NCBI GenBank assembly: GCA_964571145.1
Contig: CAZNAP010000127.1
Location: 1-6,601, forward strand
Length of the DNA: 6,601 nucleotides
From: Suilimivivens sp964571145
Lineage (GTDB): Bacteria > Bacillota > Clostridia > Lachnospirales > Lachnospiraceae
Reading direction: 5' to 3'
The translations under genes were made by a program, and so were the position numbers. The notes under the pieces are model-generated. The model had not been told where the DNA came from. It did no database searches and was given only the letters and a program-made list of their open reading frames with translations. This document shows positions 1-4,000 of this stretch, one piece after another; within the stretch, counting starts at the first letter, position 1; each line of letters begins with the position of its first letter.

Positions 1-614
1 AATGGGTTGATTATGCCAATAAAGTTGGGGCAGTCATTATTTATGATGCTGCTTACGAGGCTTATATTTCAGAAGCAGATGTACCGCATTCCATTTATGA
101 GTGTGAGGGTGCAAGAACTTGTGCGATTGAACTACACTCCTTTTCCAAAAATGCAGGATTTACAGGAGTTCGTTTAGGATTTACCGTTATTCCTAAGGAT
201 TTGGTTCGTGGGGGAGTGGCGCTTCATGGTTTATGGGCTAGAAGACATGGTACTAAATATAACGGTGCACCATACATTATTCAACGTGCCGGTGAAGCGG
301 TTTATTCAGCTGAAGGCAAGGAACAGCTGAAGGCGCAGGTAGCTTATTACATGGATAATGCGAAGTATATCAGAGAAGGTCTGAAAAGTATCGGTTATAC
401 AGTTTCGGGCGGCGTGAATGCTCCGTATATTTGGTTAAAAACGCCTAAGAACATGACTAGTTGGGAGTTTTTCGATTATCTGCTGGAAAATGCCAGCGTG
501 GTAGGAACGCCCGGTTCCGGTTTTGGACCAAGTGGCGAAACATACTTCAGATTGACGGCTTTTGGAAGTCGCGAGAATACAATCGAGGCGGTTAATCGTA
601 TTAAAACCTTATAA
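1..614 (+). CDS. dapL: LL-diaminopimelate aminotransferase, C-terminal half (5' end outside window)
   Basis: The open frame runs in from the left edge (first full codon at position 3) for 203 residues and stops with TAA. It contains YDAAYEAYI followed by SIYECEGARTCAIELHSFSKNAGFTG, the pattern around the pyridoxal-phosphate lysine of class I/II aminotransferases, in the form seen in the DapL family. The Schiff-base lysine is the AAA at 147-149, and the later GVRLGF and GSGFGPSGETYFRLTAF segments fit the fold. DapL converts tetrahydrodipicolinate and glutamate to LL-2,6-diaminopimelate in one step, in the cytoplasm, feeding lysine and peptidoglycan synthesis. The family is about 400 residues long, so roughly the first half is missing because of the window edge; nothing suggests a broken gene. 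A TTG at 201 lies inside the domain and is not a plausible start. A terminator follows 13 bp after the stop, so the gene ends its transcription unit. Confidence 0.93.
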   Translation, partial: WVDYANKVGAVIIYDAAYEAYISEADVPHSIYECEGARTCAIELHSFSKNAGFTGVRLGFTVIPKDLVRGGVALHGLWARRHGTKYNGAPYIIQRAGEAVYSAEGKEQLKAQVAYYMDNAKYIREGLKSIGYTVSGGVNAPYIWLKTPKNMTSWEFFDYLLENASVVGTPGSGFGPSGETYFRLTAFGSRENTIEAVNRIKTL

Positions 615-627
615 TATCAAGAAATAT

Positions 628-662
628 ACTGCTGTCGGAAAAGATTTTTTGGCAGCAGTTTT
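628..662 (+). terminator. Rho-independent terminator of dapL
   Basis: ACTGCTGTC (628-636) pairs with GGCAGCAGT (651-659), with one T-G wobble, and a short run of T (659-662) follows. The hairpin lies just after the dapL stop and separates that gene from the sigma-factor operon. The U-tract is short, so some read-through is possible. Confidence 0.75.
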
Positions 663-678
663 CAATTATCCATAAATA
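649..678 (+). promoter_or_regulatory. possible sigma-A promoter of the sigma/anti-sigma operon
   Basis: TTGGCA (649-654) and TAAATA (673-678) are separated by 18 bp, about 40 bp upstream of the GTG start of the sigma gene. The -35 would overlap the 3' arm of the dapL terminator. The match is only moderate. I did not find a convincing ECF-type promoter that would show autoregulation. Confidence 0.3.
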
Positions 679-718
679 CTGCAGAACAAAAACGTATCTT
701 AAAATAAGGGAGGAAACC

Positions 719-1288
719 GTGACCGAACATCAATTTGAAGACGCTGTGGCACGGATCGTACAGGGAGATAAAGCCGGCTTAAAAGAAATCTATGAAAACT
801 ATGTAGGCTATATTTATCGGATTATCTACGATGTGTTGCTAAACAAAGAAAATGCAGAAGATGTAACAAGCGATTTTTTTATCAAGCTTTGGGACAAGGC
901 GGAACAGTTTCGACCCGGAAGCGGGCATAAAGGCTACTTGGCAACCATGGCCAGAAACATGGCAATTGACTTTCTACGAAAATATAGGAAGGAAGAGTTG
1001 ACCGCTATGTTGCAGGACATTGATGCGAGTGCTGAGGAGGAAGATTTTGGCAGCGGCATCAAGCAAGGAATAAGTAATACAAACGTGGAAGACGAAGTAA
1101 TCGAAAGTCTTGCCCTAGAGGATGCTTTGGCAAATTTGAAACCGTCGGAGCGGCAGGTGGTGAGTTTGAAAATATTGGGCGAGATGACTTTTAAGGAAAT
1201 CGCGGAGGCCATGCAGCTTCCCATGGGAACAGTGACATGGAAGTATCAAAATGCAATCAGTAAATTAAGGAGGTGCGGGTATGAGTAA
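719..1288 (+). CDS. ECF-like RNA polymerase sigma-70 family sigma factor
   Basis: This is a 189-residue protein. Region 2 spans about residues 22-92, with the AEDVTSDFFIKLWDK helix (46-60) and GYLATMARNMAIDFLRKYRK (72-91), the usual -10 recognition segment. An acidic linker follows (about 100-125), then region 4 (about 127-185) with the helix-turn-helix MTFKEIAEAMQLPMGTVTWK that contacts the -35 element. Length and layout are those of small ECF-type sigma factors, which direct RNA polymerase to a limited regulon. The start is GTG at 719, set by GGGAGG at 708-713 with 5 nt spacing; no ATG fits before region 2. The stop overlaps the next gene by 8 bp (ATGAGTAA), so the two are translationally coupled, the standard layout for a sigma factor and its regulator. 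The signal it answers to cannot be read from this window. Confidence 0.92.
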   Translation: MTEHQFEDAVARIVQGDKAGLKEIYENYVGYIYRIIYDVLLNKENAEDVTSDFFIKLWDKAEQFRPGSGHKGYLATMARNMAIDFLRKYRKEELTAMLQDIDASAEEEDFGSGIKQGISNTNVEDEVIESLALEDALANLKPSERQVVSLKILGEMTFKEIAEAMQLPMGTVTWKYQNAISKLRRCGYE

Positions 1289-2363
1289 GAATCTGGAAAA
1301 AGAATATAGAGCTCTGACGGAAAAAGACATACCGGATTTGTGGAATCGAATTGAATCTGAACTTACACCTAGAACAGCAACCTCCAATGATAGCACTTCT
1401 TCTGAGATTGAGGCAGAGACAGCGCTAAACGCAGAGACAATGCCTCAGAAAAATAAGAGTATACTGTTTTTATATAAATATAGATCAGTTTTGGCAGCAG
1501 CTATCTGTGTCATTATTATTTTGCCGGCTATAATGTTTGGCGTTGGGGCACTAAACGGAAATACGAACACAAAGAGCAGCGCAGCAACAGCAGAATTAAT
1601 TAAAGAATCCGCGATGGAAGAAACTGCCGTCGAGGAATCCGTAGCGGTGGAAGAAGATGCAATATCTGAGGAAGCTGTAGTAGAAGAATCCGCACCGGCA
1701 GCAGCGGATGAAGCGCTGGAAGCTGAATCGGCACCGGCAGCAGCGGATGAAGCATTGGAAGCTGAANNNNNNNNNNNNNNNNNNNNNNNNNNNNNNNNNN
1801 NNNNNNNNNNNNNNNNNNNNNNNNNNNNNNNNNNNNNNNNNNNNNNNNNNNNNNNNNNNNNNNNNNTGGAAGCTGAATCGGCACCGGCAGCAGCGGATGA
1901 AGCATTGGAAGCTGAAACAGTAGATTCTGCACCGACAACGGGTACAGTTACAGAGGAAATGCGTTCGACGGCGGCAGAGAAAAACGAACTGAATTCACAA
2001 AAGAGTATGTCTTCTGCAGTTATTTTAGATCAGATTCAAATACAGGTATTGCAAGCAGAAGCATCAGAAGAAGCATTAAAAGAAACATCAACAGATGCAT
2101 CAAAAGAAACATCAAAAGATACATCAAAAGATACATTAACAGATACATCGGAAAGAGATGAGTCTGGGACTTTATATATGGTTAAGATAGTAGAAGATTC
2201 TACAGGTACATTGAAAGTTGAATCAGAAGTTGTATTATTTGTTCCGGCACATGTTTCAACTGCAATTTTATCGCAAAATGAGAATTACAAAGTGCAGGTG
2301 CAATATGATGAACAAGCCGAACATCCATATACATTGATACAAATACTTGTAGATGAAAAGTAA
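1281..2363 (+). CDS. single-pass membrane protein, probable anti-sigma factor, with Ala/Glu-rich tandem repeats (contains assembly gap)
   Basis: The ATG at 1281 overlaps the sigma stop, with AAGGAGGT at 1267-1274 as ribosome binding site. The N-terminal ~67 residues are hydrophilic and include LTEKDIPDLWNRIESEL (12-28), a type of segment I associate with sigma-linked membrane proteins of Clostridia. One membrane helix follows (about 69-91, after KYR), placing the N-terminus inside the cell. The outer part is strongly acidic, with 13-residue repeats of type SAPAAADEALEAE from residue 137, a 100-N gap, more repeat, then a Ser/Lys/Asp/Thr 4-residue repeat (about 266-289). A globular-looking tail of about 65 residues ends in TLIQILVDEK. 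The zinc anti-sigma HxxxCxxC motif is absent. The anti-sigma role is inferred from operon position and topology. The nominal 360 residues depend on an arbitrary gap size, so true length is unknown. It could instead be a surface-anchored stress protein. Confidence 0.7.
   Translation: MSKNLEKEYRALTEKDIPDLWNRIESELTPRTATSNDSTSSEIEAETALNAETMPQKNKSILFLYKYRSVLAAAICVIIILPAIMFGVGALNGNTNTKSSAATAELIKESAMEETAVEESVAVEEDAISEEAVVEESAPAAADEALEAESAPAAADEALEAEXXXXXXXXXXXXXXXXXXXXXXXXXXXXXXXXXXEAESAPAAADEALEAETVDSAPTTGTVTEEMRSTAAEKNELNSQKSMSSAVILDQIQIQVLQAEASEEALKETSTDASKETSKDTSKDTLTDTSERDESGTLYMVKIVEDSTGTLKVESEVVLFVPAHVSTAILSQNENYKVQVQYDEQAEHPYTLIQILVDEK
1689..1916 (+). repeat. 39-bp in-frame tandem repeat array interrupted by the gap
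   Basis: Complete 39-bp units lie at 1689-1727, 1728-1766 and 1878-1916, and an 11-bp tail of another unit lies at 1867-1877. Each encodes the 13 residues SAPAAADEALEAE. Units 1728-1766 and 1878-1916 are identical in DNA; the first differs only at three codons by silent changes (TCC/TCG, GCG/GCA, CTG/TTG). Such near-identity points to recent expansion. The number of copies in the gap is unknown. Confidence 0.93.
1767..1866. other. assembly gap, 100 N
   Basis: Exactly 100 N fall inside the 39-bp repeat array. Whole repeats would require 28 + 39k bases here (28, 67, 106 and so on), and 100 is not one of these. The number is therefore best read as a placeholder of unknown size. The reading frame is kept because both 100 and 28 + 39k leave remainder 1 when divided by 3. 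Confidence 0.97.
2076..2147 (+). repeat. 12-bp in-frame repeat (Ser/Lys/Asp/Thr-rich), six units
   Basis: Six imperfect 12-bp units encode LKET, STDA, SKET, SKDT, SKDT and LTDT within the outer part of the putative anti-sigma protein. This looks like a flexible hydrophilic spacer and is a second, independent repeat expansion in the same gene. Confidence 0.8.
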
Positions 2364-2365
2364 AA

Positions 2366-2419
2366 ACTGCTTTTGAAATGAATACAGCTTTTGAAATAAG
2401 AACTACTTTTGAAATCAGT
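2366..2419 (+). repeat. three 18-bp direct repeats with CTTTTGAAAT core
   Basis: The units lie at 2366-2383, 2384-2401 and 2402-2419. Each has ACWRCTTTTGAAAT at its start and a variable four-base end. They begin 3 bp after the stop codon of the anti-sigma gene. Stop codons in the frame show they are not a continuation of the protein. Confidence 0.8.
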
Positions 2420-2462
2420 GCTACTGCGGCTGTGCGAGCTTTAAATTACAATTCTGTAGCTA

Positions 2463-2753
2463 TTACGGATAGATTCTACAATTAGAGATTAATATACGTA
2501 GATGTTTGATAATCTTGCTACTTCAGATATTACATTTCTTGGATACTACGTATGCTTTTTGACTAAAGGTCATTCTATCCGTAAACTGTATGAAGAGCAA
2601 GCTTCCTGTTGAATCACTTTCGCCTCAAATTACGTATGGATTTCTTAAAAGAAGAATTTAATACGTATTTTTCAAAATACACTATTTGCAGAGGATTTTC
2701 GACTAATTAATACGGATAGAGCGAGATAATAGGTGGTTTCATCCGTAAATTAG
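2463..2753. repeat. cluster of TACGGAT / TACGTA palindrome-like motifs
   Basis: TACGGAT or its complement ATCCGTA occurs near 2464, 2578, 2711 and 2741, and TACGTA at 2495, 2547, 2631 and 2662: eight cores in about 290 bp. TTACGGATAGA (2463-2473) is complementary to TCTATCCGTAA (2574-2584). CTAATT-AA-TACGGAT (2703-2717) is complementary to ATCCGTAAATTAG (2741-2753), with a two-base bulge. The pattern resembles degenerate copies of a small palindromic intergenic repeat; the family is not one I can name. Confidence 0.55.
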
Positions 2754-2756
2754 CGC

Positions 2757-2796
2757 AAAAGCCAGTCTGAGCTAGCAAAAGCCAGTCTGAGCAAGC
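2757..2796 (+). repeat. two 20-bp direct repeats
   Basis: The unit starts AAAAGCCAGTCTGAGC and ends TAGC (2757-2776) or AAGC (2777-2796), so there is one mismatch. A partial third end, GCGCAAAA, precedes the array. It directly abuts the A-run of the minus-strand terminator. Confidence 0.85.
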
Positions 2797-2851
2797 AAAA
2801 AAAATCGCAGTCGGAGTGGCAGATGATACGGCCAGCTTCCGGGCTGCGATT
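2797..2851 (-). terminator. Rho-independent terminator of the DUF5684 gene
   Basis: Read on the minus strand, AATCGCAG (complement of 2844-2851) pairs with CTGCGATT (complement of 2803-2810), followed by a run of eight T (complement of 2797-2804). Inner pairing (CGGA with TCCG, GGC with GCC) lengthens the stem. It lies about 80 bp past the stop of the minus-strand gene. A weak TTCTTT on the other side could give limited action on the plus strand. Confidence 0.8.
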
Positions 2852-2852
2852 C

Positions 2853-2921
2853 TTTATGTACAAATCAATTTATGTACAAATCAAATTCTGTACTAAGAAA
2901 TTTGTATACCTATTTGTATAC
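2853..2921 (+). repeat. 16-bp tandem repeat and TTTGTATAC pair in the 3' UTR of the DUF5684 gene
   Basis: TTTATGTACAAATCAA occurs twice in perfect tandem (2853-2868 and 2869-2884). TTTGTATAC then occurs at 2901-2909 and 2913-2921, a 12-bp period. Both contain GTAC or GTATAC palindromic cores. They lie between the stop of the minus-strand gene and its terminator. Confidence 0.85.
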
Positions 2922-2930
2922 GATGTAACC

Positions 2931-3320
2931 TTATGCTTGAGGTCCAACATATTCGCTCTTTCCAAATCCAAGAATCGGGAAAAAGACATAGGGCAGAAGC
3001 AAAAGTCCAAAACCAAATCCAGTGCCTTGACCATATGCTTTTGCAATTTTGAAGTAAAGAATAATCATTACTACGAAATTGACACAGGGAACAAAAGTCA
3101 GCAGGAACAACCAGCCGCTACCCCAAGCAATATCGAAGAGGCAGTATGAGTTGTAGAAGGGAACGATTGCAGCCCATCCCGGCTTACCGGCTTTAGTAAA
3201 TAATTTCCAAAAACCTGCCAGTATTAAAACCATAATAGCTAGCATAAAGAGGAAATAGACTACAAAAAAGCCTACCCCCAGTGATGCAAATACTGCATCA
3301 TAATTTGCTGAATAATCCAT
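2931..3320 (-). CDS. DUF5684-type small membrane protein
   Basis: This is a 129-residue protein. The start chosen is the ATG at 3320-3318, because AAAGGAG (complement of 3331-3337) lies 10 nt before it; the longer open frame to 3380 would begin upstream of the predicted transcription start and has no binding site. There are about three membrane helices (residues ~15-38, ~68-92 and ~101-119). Between the first two sits FTKAGKPGWAAIVPFYN (41-57), the hallmark of the DUF5684 family, whose members are small integral membrane proteins of unknown function often annotated near signal peptidase-like proteins. It is a single-gene unit with its own promoter and terminator, transcribed divergently from the leuA fusion gene. 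The shared intergenic region of about 680 bp holds the AT-rich 21-bp array, so control of the two genes may be linked. No function is claimed. Confidence 0.82.
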   Translation of the reverse strand: MDYSANYDAVFASLGVGFFVVYFLFMLAIMVLILAGFWKLFTKAGKPGWAAIVPFYNSYCLFDIAWGSGWLFLLTFVPCVNFVVMIILYFKIAKAYGQGTGFGFGLLLLPYVFFPILGFGKSEYVGPQA

Positions 3321-3367
3321 TTTTTCATATCTCCTTTCATAAGAATAGAATAGTATAGAAAATTTTA

Positions 3368-3379
3368 TGACAAATGTCA
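3368..3379. promoter_or_regulatory. inverted repeat at the DUF5684 transcription start (possible operator)
   Basis: TGACA-AA-TGTCA is a perfect 5-bp inverted repeat just downstream of the -10 of the minus-strand promoter, about where transcription should begin. That is a usual place for a repressor site. No regulator is identified. Confidence 0.4.
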
Positions 3380-3386
3380 CGCTTTA

Positions 3387-3415
3387 ATCATACGATTTTG
3401 CGATAAATTAGTCAA
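3387..3415 (-). promoter_or_regulatory. sigma-A promoter of the DUF5684 gene
   Basis: On the minus strand TTGACT (complement of 3410-3415) and TATGAT (complement of 3387-3392) are separated by exactly 17 bp. This is near consensus and about 60 bp upstream of the chosen ATG. The AT-rich 21-bp array begins immediately upstream of this -35, where it could also act as an UP-like element. Confidence 0.72.
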
Positions 3416-3587
3416 TACAAAAACCTGTAATGTTAAAATACAAATATATATTGTTAAATTACAAACCCATAATATAAAATTACGAACCATATATTGTTAA
3501 ATTACAAACCCATAATATAAAATTACGACCCCATATTATAAAATTAAAAATCTACAATATTAAAATAAGTCAAGTAAATTGATAAAT
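3416..3587. repeat. array of ~7-8 imperfect 21-bp direct repeats, very AT-rich
   Basis: Units lie at 3416-3438 (23 bp), 3439-3459, 3460-3480, 3481-3502 (22), 3503-3523, 3524-3544 and 3545-3565, with a poor eighth at 3566-3587. Typical units begin TAC(A/G)AACCC and end in TATAAAAT or TGTTAAAT. The units at 3460 and 3503 are identical, and a 40-bp block (3446-3485) recurs exactly at 3489-3528. The period is about two turns of B-DNA, so repeated bases face the same side. The array lies between the DUF5684 promoter and the predicted leuA promoter. Confidence 0.85.
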
Positions 3588-3594
3588 TAGTACC

Positions 3595-3623
3595 TTGTTT
3601 GCAAATAAGAAGTATGATACTAT
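3595..3623 (+). promoter_or_regulatory. leuA: possible sigma-A promoter of the leuA fusion gene
   Basis: TTGTTT (3595-3600) and TACTAT (3618-3623) are 17 bp apart, which would start the transcript near 3630, ahead of the T-box. An overlapping TATGAT at 3613 has poor spacing. The -35 is weak (four of six), as is common for promoters that need an activator. The last degenerate 21-bp unit ends about 8 bp upstream. Confidence 0.4.
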
Positions 3624-3625
3624 TT

Positions 3626-3670
3626 AAACACAAAACAGCTAAACACAAAACAGCTAAACACAAAACAGCT
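3626..3670 (+). repeat. three perfect 15-bp direct repeats
   Basis: AAACACAAAACAGCT occurs three times without a mismatch (3626-3640, 3641-3655, 3656-3670). If transcription starts near 3630, they occupy the first 40 nt of the transcript and the DNA just downstream of the promoter. They lie upstream of the T-box core and are not part of the usual T-box fold. Confidence 0.95.
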
Positions 3671-3689
3671 GGAAACATTAACAACTGAA

Positions 3690-3975
3690 TAGGACCAAAA
3701 GCGAAGAAAAGGAATAGTAGTTTGAAGCAGGAAAACAGAGAACTGTCGGTTGGTGCAAGACAGTCAGAAGCAGATAGTGAACTCGCCTTGGAGCAGCTGA
3801 CCGAAGGCCAAAGAAATTATGGTTGTGTAGACTCAGACGGTAATCCTGCCGTATAAAAGGAAAGGCATAACAGTGTCGATGAGGGCATGACCCAGCGTCA
3901 TGAAGTAGAGTGGTACCGCGTAATCATTTGCGTCTCTATAAAATATCCATAGGAGATATTTTGTGGAGATTTTTT
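3690..3975 (+). promoter_or_regulatory. T-box riboswitch leader, probable tRNA-Leu (CUC specifier)
   Basis: The T-box AGAGTGGTACCGCG (3907-3920) is nearly canonical. In the antiterminator, AGAG (3907-3910) and GCG (3918-3920) pair with CGTCTCT (3931-3937), leaving TGGTACC as the tRNA-binding bulge. Stem I has the AGTA/GAA specifier loop framed by AAGG (3709-3712) with CCTT (3786-3789) and TTTG (3721-3724) with CAGA (3771-3774), and a distal hairpin ACTGTC/GACAGT (3742-3764). The triplet after GAA, followed by one purine before the lower helix, is CTC (3782-3784), a leucine codon that fits the leuA gene. A further hairpin ACGG/CCGT lies at 3837-3852. Uncharged tRNA-Leu should stabilise the antiterminator and switch on the gene. 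The 5' boundary is approximate, and the specifier register is by comparison from memory. Confidence 0.92.
3933..3975 (+). terminator. T-box regulated terminator
   Basis: TCTCTATAAAATATC (3933-3947) pairs over 15 bp with GATATTTTGTGGAGA (3955-3969), with two T-G wobbles and a 7-nt loop, followed by six T (3970-3975). Its 5' arm overlaps the 3' strand of the antiterminator (3931-3937), so the two folds exclude each other as expected for a T-box switch. Confidence 0.9.
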
Positions 3976-4000
3976 ATTTGAAAAAAGGAGGAGTAATCAT

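Larger units (their letters stand above)
2364..2796. other. gene-free region rich in short repeats
   Basis: I see no supportable gene between the anti-sigma stop and the terminator that serves the minus-strand gene. The stretch instead holds three 18-bp direct repeats, eight scattered TACGKA cores with inverted pairs, and two 20-bp repeats, each listed separately. No clear U-tailed terminator for the sigma operon is visible; GTATTT and AAATAC (2665-2680) form a weak AT hairpin only. Confidence 0.6.

Noticed and set aside
692..697. CGTATC as an ECF-type -10 element for an autoregulated sigma operon
   Set aside because: No matching AAC-type -35 lies at the right distance upstream.
2364..2760. 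Remnant of a gene in the gene-free stretch
   Set aside because: All frames have frequent stops and no recognisable protein fragment; the short repeats explain the region better.
2823..3149. Plus-strand open frame of 108 codons over the DUF5684 gene
   Set aside because: It is antisense to a protein with a recognisable family motif, begins inside the terminator hairpin and has no ribosome binding site.
3321..3380. Longer N-terminus for the DUF5684 protein, starting at 3380
   Set aside because: It has no ribosome binding site and begins at about the predicted transcription start; the ATG at 3320 has AAAGGAG at proper spacing.
3416..3587. CRISPR array
   Set aside because: The 21-bp units are contiguous and imperfect, with no spacers, and no cas genes are present.
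3905..3975. Ordinary attenuator with a leucine-rich leader peptide
   Set aside because: The T-box sequence and stem I features explain the leader, and no short open frame with leucine codon runs is present.
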